DNA of 64,000 bases from Acanthaster planci (Eukaryota > Echinodermata > Asteroidea > Valvatida > Acanthasteridae), in NCBI RefSeq assembly GCF_001949145.1, contig NW_019091385.1:3202059-3266058 (forward strand), given 5' to 3'. The first letter of the stretch is position 1. Each line of letters opens with the position of its first letter. Shown piece after piece: positions 44,201 to 59,200 of this stretch. Below the pieces are notes generated by a model. The model did no database searches and was not told the DNA's origin. It was given only the letters and a program-made list of their open reading frames with translations. A program made the position numbers and the translations under genes.

Positions 44201-47200
44201 TCTGGGAACCAGGTTAGTATGATATTGGCACAATACATAAGTGGGGAGCCATGACAGGTATAGCTGCACTTTGGACACGTATCACACATCAGTAGCTAGT
44301 TTGAACGGAACGTTTCGGTAAGGTGGTTTCGCTGTGTGTGTGAAGTTAACGCCACTGTGTCTGTTGATTTAGTGAGAAATTGTTTAGGAAACAAGAAAAA
44401 ACACTTCAAATTAATACATTTAACACGTATGAAAAACGGGACAGGTGTGAACATTGAGGTGGCTATGTGAATGTAAAAAAAATATTAAATAGCCTGAAGG
44501 TGTAGCTGGTATTGCAACAAAATTAACGTAACAGGGCATCATTAATCAAGATGAATCTCATGCTTCAAAGTGTGTCGTGCTTGCAACACGCGAGCTGGGT
44601 TGCGTAAAACACTTGACCTGTTTGTTGCAGGTGAGTTTGCCTCTGCACTCTCATTTCTCCCGATAGGCAGAAATGGTGCCGTGCAATATAGCACCAGTGC
44701 CACGGTCTCTACGTAATGCCTGAAAATCAGCGCCACCTTACAGTCCACATCACAAGAAAACAATCCGTTTCCAGCACTACCCTCTTTCAACAAGACTATA
44801 TTTTTACAGTGATGCGCAGTCTTTTTTTGCGAGCAGTGTGACGATTTTTTGACCATGTTCATTACGAGATGACCCAGCCAATACATGTCTTCCCCCTGAA
44901 TTTCAAAAGCAGGGGTTTGCACACAGGGAATCCTATCATTCTATTGGAAAAACTCAACGATGTCTCTCAGGCGATAACAGCCCTCCCCCTTCTCTGCAAA
45001 CTCAGTAAATTTTATCCTCGCATAGACAACACCTTTCGTCTTCTGTGCATGTCTCCTTGACCTTTTCAGTATTGTCAAACGACCATTTTTTTAACCCTTC
45101 TTTTTGAGGGGAGGGTCATCCCTCGGATGTCGGTTTGCCCATTTGTTTCTAATTCAATAATTTGGTTGTCAGGTCTTTCCCCTTCTCAATCACCAACTCG
45201 TGAGTCAGGAATGAAGGAAAATGGGCTCTAGCAACAAAGAGTGTTAAATTTTGCCGGAGGAGTTTTTTTTTCTCTTTGTGTTTACGACGCTGACGAAGCA
45301 TGGAGATTGTCGTGTGTGTTTTTCCTGGTGTTCCTGACAGGCAATTTCTATTTAAATTGCCAACGGCAAGTTGTCGCACGCTGACAACTGCAAACTCTCA
45401 GAGATAGCCGAAGGCTTTAAAATTAATTCAGAGCCCAAGCCCACCACTTCAATTCTTTTACGACTTAAATATTAATCGTGTCTCAAAGGATTCTCGACAG
45501 AAAAAAATGCGCCGCAAATTGATTACATCTAGATTGCTTTTAATTTTGCAGGAAATGAACTGTCTATAAATATTTAAATTCCCGACAGCCCTTAAAAATT
45601 ATGACGTTTCTTTTAGTTGAAGTGCAACCGTTTCTCTTAAATTGATTTACTTTGTAACTTTGCCTATCAATCTAAATTCATCAACGACCAACACTAAGGT
45701 CTCGATTCATCTACTTTTATAACAAAATTCAGGCTTCAACCAAACAAAACATTTTACAATCAGAATCATTTCCCATTTTTTAACTCCAAAATCTAAGTAA
45801 CTAAGTTTAAAAAACTTCAGACACAACTGAATTTAGCACGATTTAGGAGCAAATATAATTCCGTACCCCTGTCCAAAATTTAAAAGCAGGAGAGCTGATT
45901 TTTTTTACTGCAATATGGATAATTAGCCAATAGAGTTGAACGTTTCACTGTCCATTGTTTGATACCCATATTCGATTTACAATGCAATAGGGTAAAACAT
46001 TCAAACACAAAAAGATTTCCATGATAACATTCATGATGTCACGCATGAAACTGTGGTAAATCTTGAACTCTACCAAAATAACTTTGGCGGCAGCTTTAAC
46101 AACCCTGAGCACGCCACTTTTCTTCTCATCAGTGTAAGACATTGCCTCCCCTTTTTTGTTAATTGAATTTGATAAGTGTCGTTGCCGCAAGTTGGGCAGA
46201 ATTCCAGAGAGGAGTGGGCCATTACCTCCACAAGCCCTTCGCAGTGACCCATCCACTATGACCCCTTAACGAGGCAAAGCAAGACAGGTGCTGCTCTTAA
46301 CTTCAAATTCGCATAGTACTTCGAATTCGATTCTTCGCGAAATGAGCCGCCTGGATCCCTAGTGAGATCTAATTGCTTTTCTCAAATTGAACTTAATTCC
46401 ACGGGACACTTTGCGATCCAGTGAGCATACCGCCACTGAAATAAAACTGTTGGCTAAGATTTTATACGTCTATAATGTAATCCAACCTCAGAGAAACAAA
46501 CAAAATGTTTTTAAAAACTGTTTAAAATTTTTTCAATTTGTTTTGTATAGTTTTGAACTGATAACCACTTTAACCTCCTTTAAGGAGGAGTAGGAGTTTT
46601 GGGGATGCAGCAAGATGTTAGTCCAATTTTATCAATACCTATGTTATGAAGGGGAGGCAAGTTGGCGTAGTGAGTTTTTTCCACATTACCTTTATGACCC
46701 AAGTTTGATTCCAAGCCTGTCTCCATGTGGCTTAGTTTTTCCATCTCTACCTTAAGCGTGGGTTTTTACCCAAATATTCTTTGGGATTTACCTCCCACCT
46801 CTGAAATTTTAACTGCTTCTCATTGTCTCCTTTATGCAGGTTTCTTCAGGATTGCAAGCTTTATTTGGGGAAACTGTGGGTTCATTAACAAGAATGTCTA
46901 ATAATATATAATATTAAGCAACGAAAAAGAAGCCATACCAATCCACTTCATGGACTTGTTACGTACAAAGTATGTCCCTTGCTTTAATCTAAGACTGATT
47001 TCGATATTTTGCTGTATTCTTTTGCAAATTCCCCTCTTCAATCAGTGCAATCTTGTAAAACCAAAGCGACAGTATCTAAACTGTCAGATCGTGCATCAGG
47101 CAAGAAACCTGCACGACAGGATTTTGAAAATCGATGTTAATAAAATCTGCCAGGCTCTATGATATGAGCGTGGGCAGACTTAGACGACAATGTATTTTGA

Positions 47201-50200
47201 CGTTTCGCCATGCGGAAGAATTGATACATAGAGTTGAATGAACGAGATGTATTTTAACTAATCTCTGTGAGTTTGGCCTTACGCGTTTTTGGCATGTCTT
47301 AACATGTCGCTACATGGATGAAGAGCACTTGTATTCATACGTATCCATTTTCGGCTATTGTATCTGTCATTATGTATAATATATCTGGAACCCTTCGTTC
47401 CGCAGAAAAATAAACGGTAATTTGTCTTTCGAAACGGGCAGTTAAAAAATGGACTCTCGCTCCCCACCAGAAGGGGTGTTTTTAACGCGCAAGTGGCTCT
47501 GTCATTATAGATTTAGCGGAGATGAAATAATGTGACAATTGTTGCAAGGCCGGTGCTCGTGTTCAAAGTAAACGAGGCGAGAACTCGTCGTGCGTGAAAG
47601 TCCGCAGACTGGACACTGTTGACAGGGTACATCTCAGCCTAGGTGTGGGTTTTCATTCTCTCGGCACAAGGCCGATTCTGACGGGGGGGACTCTCTTTCA
47701 AAATCCGTCGAACCATTCTGCTTGGTGCTGTTTGTTGCGATCAGCCGAGCGCAGATTGACTCATTTGACACGGCGGCTGAAATTACATCGTGTTTTAATA
47801 AACCCCCGCCGCCTTGCATCGTAACCGCTTCCATCGATTGGTACTTGCATCATCACATAACTGCCGTGCACGTATCAGACACGGTTGAGATTACGTTATT
47901 GCATTATTAGTGCTATTTTATGTTGGAAATGAACTGTATTCTTAGTTGTGGCAGATAAAATTGATCTCCATTCATGTCTGGTAGCTGCATTTTATTCTGT
48001 AATTGTATTACGTAGCAACGTAATCATTATTTACTGCATTGTTGCAGGACCAAAAAGATCCGAAGTAAAATTATTTCTTGAAATAAAAACTGATATTTTA
48101 CACCGGTTATTTAGCTACAGATCAAAAGCTGCCATGGCTAGTTATAGGCACTCAAACCTTAAGGTGAAAATTCAAGTCAGACAGACCTTGGCAAGTTTTA
48201 CCTGGTTGGGACTTACATAGCACTGACATGTAGGTAAGTCCCAACATCTTTGGATGAGGCCTCTGTACCTCCTCTTGATACCAAAAGATATCTGAAGGAT
48301 TTACCTGCAGCAGTATGATTTATAAAGACGTTTCTTTAACAATAAAGTAATAATGCATATTATAATTGAAATTTATTATTTCATACTGTTTCCCAGCCCA
48401 AACCAACTTCTGGTCCATTCCTTTACTGCCCATGTCTCAGAAGCCGTCAGGGACAGTGAGGCTCTCGAACATAAAGCAGGTCAAACAGGTTAAAGTGGTC
48501 AACAAGTTGACCACACGTCAGTTCCAATTACTGCCCATTTTTTGTGGAAAAACTTCTAAAGCACTCGCCGGATACAGTGTGTATGCCAGCAGTTATGTCT
48601 GCTTCATTAAAACTCAAGTTACGACGCCTTTACATATTGAAAGCAGCAACAATGTATGCCGTTAAAAAACAAGAGAAGTCATGTAGACCATTCAAAGGTG
48701 TCGCAATCGAGGACCGTATCTACAAAACGTCGCCTCGATTCATCGGGGCGACATTATTTTTATTTTTTAACATGCATGCAATCTCCTCGTACTGAGCATC
48801 GGGGCTCGTGATCCAACTATAAGACGCACTCTTCCTAACCTTTATCATTGTCATTCACGTCTCAACGCCGTTATTTTCTTTGTCTTTGTCGACGTGACAT
48901 GGCTATTTCTTACTCGGGGGGAATTTTCCCTCTCGATAATTTTCAAGTCACGTACCACTGACAGAAAGTCACCCAGGAATAGTTGTAATTTGCACACGAT
49001 GCGACGTCATCTCGAGTGAATGTTAACATCGGTTCCGATCATTGTATCTTTCTCGACTTCAGATTGCAATCAGTAATACGCTCTCTTAATCTTCAAAGGC
49101 TGAGAATTACGGTGGGGGGGCTTGGGTTTTGAAAACACAACCTTTGGGCCAGAAAAAAATACGCGTTCCCTACCTGCGGAGCAAGTCTCTTGACGTCCAC
49201 TCATGTGACCATCAAAAGTGAGGACTTTATAAAACAATAGGCACGTGATCAATTTTTCTCTATGTTTTGACCATCGCCAAGAGCGAAATTCTCAAAATAA
49301 TCTGAAATTTCAAAATCATAATGCTATTTCCTATAACATGCGAAATTCTCAAAATAATCTGAAATTTCAAAATCATAATGCTATTTCCTATAACATGTTA
49401 CCGGTAATCTGCACGACTAACTTGTTGCTGTTGTTCCAGCTTGCTTAAGCTTAGCTGTTAAGGGCACTCACATACATGTTTGTCTTTCACCACGACTCGG
49501 CGATTCCTCAACTTTAGAGGTGTAAGAGATACCAGTAGTCAGACCAGATGGTTTCGAACTCTCTGGATAGCCGGGGTGTGTAACGCGTGAGTTGTTGGCC
49601 CAATTTCCCCAAAGAGAATAGTTCTTAAGCGGAAGTGGTACACACCTGAAGGTACTATTAAAACCAACTTGGATGTGTCCCTGCTTGTTTTGGGGTATGT
49701 ATGTAGACAAGTCATGGATGAAATACAGCGGTGGCTTAGAAAACCCTGCGGTGTCTTCAAGTATATGTTTTCAAAAACGTGACGTGTTATTTTTTTAAAT
49801 TCCGTTTTTATGAGATGTACCTTTTCCAACTTCGTTTTTAAGAAATATTTTTCCAAAGTTCGTTCGTTTCAATTTTTGGAAACAAATCGTTTGCGAGATA
49901 TATTTTTCCAAGTTCGTTCTTATGACATATACTTTATAAAGTTCGTTTTTACTAGGTATTTTTAAATTTTTTCTAGGCCTATCTATGTTTTCGAACTTCG
50001 TTTTATCAGGTTTAAGAACCAAACTTTACAACGTCTCTTGAAAATAAACTGGAAAAATATCTTGTTAAAACAAGCTTGATCAAAACATGGTATTTGTAAA
50101 AATGATTTGTTTCCAAAAATAGAAACAATGTTTCTTAAACTATATCTCATAAGAACGAACTGGAGAACATATGTCGCGAACAAACGAACTTTGGAAAGCT

Positions 50201-53200
50201 CATTCGTAAAAACAAAGTTAGACAAGTATAACTCATAAAAACAGACCACGAAAAAATATACTTGACATTTTGAAAATATTGGCACTACAGGGCTTTCGTA
50301 GGTGGCAGCTCTCTTGCATAATGCCGATATTGAGTCATGCATGTCAATCGCTGAACACTCTCGGGTCTGCATACGCATACTCAAACACAAATGTTCTATA
50401 CCAAACCTGTCGACCAGGTGCACGTGAAAGATAAAAACATTCAGACCAACTCATAATCAATTACAGTTCATTTTGGCCAAAGAGAGAGCCGGCAGCCCAA
50501 TTCTCGGCCCTCCGTGGGCTCCGTGCCAGTGTGCGTGCTTCGCGTCTCGGGACTGGCATTACCACGCAACTGGTGCGTGGTTCCGTGGCTACGGCTGACT
50601 TGGCACCGCAGAGAGGCCGAAGCCGAACCACGCCGCGGTGTCGTGCGCTATGCAAAAGGGCGCCATGCAAGACGGAAATCCATCCGAAGGCCGATCGTGT
50701 ATGGCGCACATGACGTCAAGATGACGTCAGGAAGTTAAGTTAAAAATTATGAGACGCTAACACCAAGAAAGTGGATTACTAATGTTATAGATATTCTAGA
50801 ATGTTACAAGGTCAGATCCAACCTGATTCATCGAATGGCCCCCATGTGGGCAAACGTTTATTCATCCATTAAGTAACACACTGCGGAAGTTTTGGTGGGG
50901 TTTAGCTTTGCTTTAACTAAGGGCCGAATCCTAGGAGTATTCCCAAGCGAATACTCGCGAAATGTCAAGCTCTGCAATGAATAAAGAATATTCCGCCTGA
51001 AGAAATCCGAGTATGTCGAGCGAAACGTCTGGTGGAAATCTGCAGTTACATATGCGCTCATGACGAGGGATTTATGAATATTAATATATGCTGTATATTC
51101 GCCTGATATAACCAGATATCCCAGCACGCTGACGGATGACTGTTGAATCGGACACTGTCAACCAGGGTGTAAACTGATAAGTCCAGTGAACAAAGCTGCT
51201 CATTAAAATTGTAATCATGACATGAAAAGACTTACAAATTCAATTGCATCTTTAAAAACGGGTAAGATTAGGGGTCGCAGGATGATTAGTTTCACGCGGA
51301 AACCAGCGCTGGCACCTGTGAAGTCTGGATTGTGCACGGATCGATGACTCGCGTGATCCCCCATCATTAGGGTCAGGGTCTAGCATGGCCGTTGATAATT
51401 CCATAAGAGACAGCGTACATTACACCAACGGTGTGTAACAAATGGCCGGTTCATACTTCACGTGAAAGCGAATGCAAACGCGAATTTGTGACGTCAGATC
51501 AAATATTCGTGTTGCGAACTCGTAAAAGTTGTACACATTGTTAACTATAATTTCCCTGCAAATTTTTCGTGACGTCAAGTTCGCTTCGCTTTCGCATTTG
51601 CATGAAGTATGAACTGGTCGTAGGGGATATTAAACATATTTCAGTTGACTACAGTTCTCTGGAGTGAACAGTATACACTGAAAAGCTCCTTTTTTGTTTG
51701 CATGTCTCTTGGCGCCTGATGGATTGTTCCAGATACTTTGTAAATCCTCCATTTCTAGTGCGGAATGTCACCACCAGCTGCGCACAAACTCGCTCAAGCA
51801 CATGCAGGTTCACTGCATATAATGTTGCCGTGTTCCCACGAACATGGCCACACAGCCAATGTGTTTGAACTCCATCAACCAGGAGCTATTTCTGTGTTTC
51901 AGTCGGCACTATAGCGCCAATCAGTGTAAACGACATCTAATTGTGCGGTGCTTGAATTGTTACGTAGCAAATCCCGCGAGAACAGTGAGAGACGGTTCTC
52001 TAGGGAGCAAAAATAATAGTTAAAGTTGGCCTCCAACTTAGCATTGGCACATTGTAAAATTAGCTCTTGGTGGTGATTCTACACGACAGTAAAACTAGTG
52101 AAACTTCAAATTTGATATCTTTGTACCTGTCATAGCTACTGGCCTCGAATCTTTCTGAAGCACAGGGCAAAGGCCATAGTATATAAGTTACGTGTGGTGC
52201 AATGCTGTTTGTAGCATCTTCAACGGGTAGATCAAATTGGGATGATGCAAAACGCACCGTTTAATGTGCAGCTTCGGGAAGACCTCCGTGGAAACCTAGT
52301 ATAGGCTTTGGAAAACTTCTTCTAAAGACGGACCGCTTTTGGAGAAGAGAAACCAATTCACTGCAGTGCAACGTCGTAAAAATGGCGTTGTGATGTCGTA
52401 TAAAGTAATGCAGTAAGGTACAATTCCTGGCCATCAGCATTCGTTCAAAGCCATGCTCAGTGCAGTAATATATACTACCGTGGCCAGTGAACACACTGGC
52501 GCTATTTTTTTAGGACTTTGAACCGCAAGGTGAACCTAGAAACATGATCGGTCATAACAACGCTGACACCGCCAAGTTTGGCCCGAGGCCCCATGGGGTA
52601 AGGGCTGAGAACACACTCTGGCTGCTTATGCACACGATGGAATATCTGCTTCTGAATTTTTTAAATGGTGCAAAAACCCTTAGTGTCTTCATTCCATGGA
52701 CTGAATCTGGTATTAAACACTGCAATATTCTACTTTCTTTATAAAGCTGAATTGCCTAGAAAAGTTCCATCGCCCCAACGCGTGAGAAGTAAAACTTCAT
52801 ATCAATTTAACTTTCAGTCGTACAGCTTCCAAGGTTAAGGCGGTCACCTTTAAACTGTATTTTATTCGTAATAATCTGTACTTTCATTCATTTCATGATT
52901 TAGGCTATATCAGATTTAATTCTTAGCTTTGTATATAGTTCTGACATTAGTTGGTATAGTTTACGAGCGCCCTCCCTAAGTATCCCACCATTCTAGTAAT
53001 TTACATTAGATATGTACCTTCACACCTGGAAATTTGTCACACACTCCTCCCTTTTTCAGCCCAAACAACTTTACAAAGACTGACGAGGAAATGACTAAGG
53101 CCGTATTGCAAGGAGATGGCATTAAAGATCTCTAAATGGGTTTCCAATCACTGGGAATGTAACTCAATTAACCTTGTGTAACCGGCTGAGTGAGACTGCG

Positions 53201-56200
53201 GGGGTCCCGGGACTCACCGCTGACAGTCTGGCTGCGTAGCGATGAGGCTGCAGGCGAAATTTGCTCTCTCAAAAAAAAGGTATCTTCTGGAATGCATAGG
53301 TGCCGAGTACATGACAGACGCCTTCATTTGAATTTATTTACCTTATACCTCATATATACAAGCATAGCAAGGGACGGGGGATATTTTAATGCAATTTTAC
53401 AAGGTACCGACCATGCAATAAATGAATAGGTAAACTGCTCTTGCTGACTTGCATGAGTCCTTATCAATCTTACATCTTTTTTTAAAATAACTTAGCAACA
53501 CCTGAGATCTCGCGTACCAAGAGAAGACAGACCTTTCCGCTGTTAATTTTGTATTCTGCGCCATTTTGTATATTTTTGTATTCAATCTCACTAGAATTCA
53601 GCGGAATAACTTCACAAACTTTAACTTTATCCCTTCTTTCTATCTGTGTCACACGAAGATCGTGTACTTTGTAACACCATTAATTTGGTCCCTGAAACAG
53701 AACACGGATCCTGAGTACTGGAATTGTATCTATTTTCCGATTGATGTGAAATCTGTCATTTTGGTGTGCCGTATATTCGGGTCTTCTCAAAAGGCAGCCC
53801 TGTATATCCAACGCTAAGGTCGTTTGGTAGGTTTCGGCTTTAGATTTGCCATTGAGATTGTTGTTTTTATGAAGCGATTAAGTGGCGGCATACATACGGC
53901 CGCCCTTCGGGAGATAAGCCTCTTTCTCGGTGAGCTCTTTTTTCTTCATCTCCTTCTTTCTTCCTTCCCGAGTATTTGATGAGAAATGGAGAGAGCTTAT
54001 AAGGGTCAGATTAAAACTGACCGTTTCTGTTTCGGCGTTTTGCTTCTCCTGCGTGGGATCTGTGTAGCAAGTATAAGAAGGAGCATTCCGATCGAAGCCT
54101 TGATAACATTTTATTGTTTCCCTTTGTTCAGCTCCGGTATAAAGCAAAAAGGACATTAAAATTGAAGAAACCGGATATAGGAATTGTCCTCAAAAACGTG
54201 TATACAGCATTGTGACTTTTTTCTTCCCTGTTCACCTAAATTCAATAGACCACATTCACGAAGAAAGTATTTTCGATCTTGTTCCCTGATTTTGTCTTTA
54301 TAAATTGTAAACTTTTAATTTGGATGGTACCAGACTAGTTTAAATTACTGATTCTCTTGCATTTTCTTTCATAATCTGGCTTTAAACAGTCTTAGATAGG
54401 CCTAGTTTAATCAAAATTTGAAAGTATTCGTTACAGTGGATAGGTACCAATTTGTAATGACATTTCATTGACTGCTTTCATGTCTACCCCACAAGTTCCA
54501 AAAATGAAGAGTTAACCTCGCTTTCAACTTTCAACCTGTATGGTCGAGCTATAACTATTATTTTATAACATTTTGTAACATTTTACTGGAAGTACTAGTT
54601 TGCGTTAATATGCTTGATATGTGGAACAGCTACAAATTATGTCATTTTTTCCCCGTGAGAAATGTAAATTTTTTTCGGAACCAGAGTAGCATGTGGAATA
54701 CTGCAGAACAGGAGTTACTGTATTCATCAATGGGGAATAGCACGTGGTTGCGACATGATTCGAGATTGGCGCGCAGATCCTTTCAGCTTCCAGCGTGTTG
54801 ACACCTCTGTTTTGGTAGTCTTGAATGACCATGCAATACAATATAAACAGAGCAATCCTGCTCAATACGGCAGTCAAACTAATCCCAAAAGAAATTGCTC
54901 TTACTTTCTTCCTGCCGAAAAGATCTGTAAATTTCATTTTCCAACTAGAGGAAAGCAACTTAAAGTTCTTACTTTTATGAACCCCGCTGGTTGGGCGTTT
55001 AAAATGAAAAGCTAATAATTTACATCATTTTCAAAACATGTGGGCACTTCCTAGACACTATGGATTGCAGGGAGTTTTGTTGACATGGCAGTTTTGTCGC
55101 GGCAACATCGTGGACAGGGCGGCAGAACATGAAAACATACTGGATCTGGGGCTGTTGCCAAAAAAACGAGACTATATTACCTCATGCGTCCTGGGGGGCA
55201 GGCGATACGCCACACCGCCACAGGATGCTTTCACCAATAGTCTATCCAAATAATTATTTCCTCTTTGGAAGACTGTATATAAACACCTGCGCTATAACGC
55301 TCTCTTTTCCCATGCACTCCGTCCCAGGGCCGTGCGACCGGGGCTATTGCCGGGACCCGGACGAGAAATCCGGAGCAAACAGGAGGGGAATTTTTAATCA
55401 ACTATCCGACACCGGGACGAACTCTGAAGTGGGATTTTTTGACATAGGCTGGCGGTGCTTTTAGGAGTGTTTGGTGGAAATGTCTGCCTGGAATTTCAGA
55501 GATTTCTTTTTATCTTTGTTGCCGGCTGTAACGCGCCTCCGGGAAGATTGGATGTAACTCTTGGTCCGGTTGATTCCTGTTTGGTGTAATCAGGTCTTTG
55601 GACGCATTCCTACAACCGTCCACTTCATCGCAACGCGAGCCCTGACGAGAAGCACTCGTTCTTTTCAAGTCGTTGCTAGCTTTTGTAAGTTACTACATTC
55701 AACCAGACGAGCTTGCAATGAGCATCTCCTGTACTCCACCTTCACTATCTGTGCTTTCTAGCGTGTGGCCAATGACGTCGGGGACTATACCGTGCAACTA
55801 TTCAAGACAGACGTCATAATCATTGACAGCAGGAAAGTTGTCGAAATCGCAGGTTACCAACGAAGTGCATTCTGACAAATCCCAGATAGTAGAAATACTG
55901 TATACCAACCATTGCCTGGTAAGCGAGCCACAGTCGAAGTTGGAGTCAGATTTCTTTGACTCAGGCCCCATTTTTAAATAACGAGAGCTTCTAAAATAAT
56001 AGATGACTACCGGTACACATTCTAGCCATTTCCTTGGTTTCGGGGGATTAGATACAATCCGATGTACGCGTCAGGGAGGCTTGATGTGAGCATACAGCGA
56101 TGTCAAAAGCAAGTACATTTTGGCGGATTGTATAGGGGCCTACTGCCGTCAAAGAATCTTACAAGTGCCCTTAAGGATATCGGACAGGGCGCCAATGTGT

Positions 56201-59200
56201 AAGTTTAAAACATATTGAACAAACACGACATCATGTCTGATGTGTCATGCAGATCCTTTGAGTGCTGTGAATGCTTGGCCTTTCACAAAGCTTCAAATAA
56301 AATTTGAAATTTGTTTCTTGGTCGAGACATGTGACCCAACGAACACATGTAGTCTCAACTATCTTCTTCAATATCAATAAGCTTTTTTGTCCTTTCTATT
56401 ATCGTCTACAATATCACGAACAAAGAATCGATCCAACCCTTAGGTCGACAAGCAAAATGTCACGTCCGTGTTGTGACCTTGTTCCTATAGAATCCGTATA
56501 CCTCAACCTTGTGCCAGCCTCACTGCAGGTCGATCTGCCGCGTTGAGAACGAAACGCATCAAAGTGCTGGGTCAGGTGACCTGCGAGGGATCGTTTTGAA
56601 GCATTCTCGGACCGGTGAAAAAGGTTCTCCTTTCAATTTGATCAATTTGCGATAATACCAGTATAGAAAAGTTGTAGTAATTTACTGTACGTGCGTTACA
56701 GGCAACCTCTTCACAAAGTCACTTCATTGAGTTGAAGCTCTTGCTTGTGTCCACACTGAAAACTGACGGAATTCAATATTTGTATTGGTCAAACCTCTAG
56801 AACCCATTTCAAGGGCCAAGGTTAGGACAGGAATAATCGACTGAAGGTCTCGCCCATTATCTTTCCACAGAAGACAACACTTCTTAGAATGCCTGTCATT
56901 GATTTTACCTCTCGTATTTTATACAATGTTGAGAAAAATGGCCATGAAATCAATAATGAGATCGGTGAGGATTACATTAATAATACTGTATGAATCAATT
57001 TTAATGAAATGATAAAGGAGTTAAAGATGGCCTGGAAATGAAAGTAGTGAACTCTTAAATCATGCATTAATTCATTTCAAACATTTGACGAGAACGTAAT
57101 ACTGCAGGAACATTTATCACTATTACAGTACAGAAATTCGGAAGTTTGGTGTTAAGCTTTTTATAATACCCAAATTGAACTATTTGTGCCTAGCAATCCC
57201 TCACTTGAGATACTACCCTCAGCGTTCTTGAATGTTTATGCCGGTGACCCAGGGGTCAGATCATGTACATAACAATCTCACTGCACATGGTGTTTCAACA
57301 TAATTCAAATAATATTGTGCATTTTTAGGGATCAAAAACTTGACTTGTAACAGGAATTTACGTGTTATGCTGTCTATCTTTTGCCGGGAACATCTCGTGC
57401 CTAAAATGTGAGCTAAAGCAGTATGTTAAATCCTAACGACCTTCTGCCGGGAATTTGACTGCTTTTACACTTCAGTGGGACGCCAGCGCATTTTTTTTTT
57501 ACATAACATTACATACCAACGTCCTTATTCAGGGCCAAAATAATGAAAAACCATCTTCCGTCTCTTTCATTATGTTAATTACGTCAGAATGACGTATCCT
57601 TTTGAGAAAACATGTCTACCAACTGAAAGGTGTTTCAATGCTCCATTAAGCTGCTGTTTGCACTGTTCTGTCACAAAGCGGGTATTTTCCAAGAACGAAA
57701 TACCACCTTGCAGTCATAAATTTAGAGTTAAGCATGCGTCATCAGACCGACTGAAAGACAAAGGAAAGCATAAATGAACTAAAACTTGCTTCCGAAAATA
57801 TGCGGTCACGATTACTCGTTACTTCGGCTGTTTATGGTACTCCGTGTCATCAAAAAATGGCTCGAACTTATTCTAACTTCTGTTATGGATATTCTGCTTC
57901 AACAAACAAGAAAAGGGAGTTAGGTCACCATCTCTTGTGTCTTAAAATGGATGATGTGGTTGCAAAACAACCGTGTAATGTTTATTTTGTAAAAAAAAAA
58001 GCAGAATTTGTGTCATATCCTACTTTCATCCGAACTATTAATGTTTTCTTCCTCGTGTATCCCACCCATGAGATCTAAAACGAAGGTATCCTCCCCAAAA
58101 ATGTTGTAATAATATTTGACCTCTATTCACGTATAGCACGCCCTCTGGCGGTAGAAGAGGCAAGCCCTCCAAAGAGGAGAATTTCAAACAGTTTTGATGC
58201 AGTAAAGGAAGGCTTGCCTTCTAAAGTTACACCCCTTTCTCCCTTTCACATATTACAATAGATACAGACATGAAACTTACCATGTTCACCTCAGAAATAC
58301 TGTTAATAGATATGACCTCGATGTCGATCCCAATATTAATGGAAGGACCTGTAAAAGATATTTTTGATATCAGCATACGCTTGAATCTTTAAGGGTACGT
58401 TCACTTCTATCATCTGCATATGTGAAAGGGTCATTTTGCCTAAGTGACCTTTCTCGCCCACAAATCGAATTGAAATTTAAACATGAATGATCTGTTATAT
58501 TGGGTGGTTTTCCCTTTAAATATCGTAACAAAACGTATTATCAAATATCAACAAAACAGTGGTGTCAGCCGATGGTAGCCTTTAGCCGATGTATTAGAGT
58601 TCATTGATATCAGTGCTAACCATCCATGTCTGTTGGGCTGTCTTCTGTTTATTAATAAGAGAATAAATATGTGCTTGGCCAATCTTAAACGTTCAGTTAA
58701 GACCGGCCAGTGACATAAATTATTCCCATTCATAAATACCCTTTGAGTCTGAAAGTCAACACAAGTTTGAAAGTTACATATGTCCGACATCTTTGTTCAA
58801 AATATTTGCTTCTTTTCTAAAGCACCCCTCTTAAAATAAATCTCCTTTTTATGGATTTGGACGCGCGCGTGGTGCCTACTGCTTGAAATGGCACTCAGCC
58901 ACGCCGTGCTTTATCAACTGTTGAAGACCAGCCACGTGACAGACTCTCGACCATTAGGAATGGCTAAACCGTCTTAGGTACTAATGAGTATCTCTATAAA
59001 CATGCTCGTTTCTTAATGTTTGGATAATGTAAGAATCTTTGTTCAAGTTTCAAGATTTCTATCTGCAATATACCAATTAGAAATCCTTTCTATTTGATAC
59101 TGAAAAGTCCGACACCCTTTTTTCGTAATCGAATGAATTATCTTCGCTAGCTGCCATGTCAAGATTAGGAATAGAATGCTCGGATAATTGCCCGGTCTGG

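Larger units (their letters stand above)
37029..58280 (-). other. GABA-A receptor intron 3 (21.3 kb)
   Basis: Mostly AT-rich non-coding sequence. It holds MITE A copy 2 (37803-37944), hairpins at 39061-39100, 39862-39890 and 48205-48245, a degraded SINE-like stretch (46640-46870), a 57-bp tandem repeat (49283), a foldback array (49790-50275) and MITE B copy 2 (51446-51620). No exon on either strand is supported. Confidence 0.65.
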
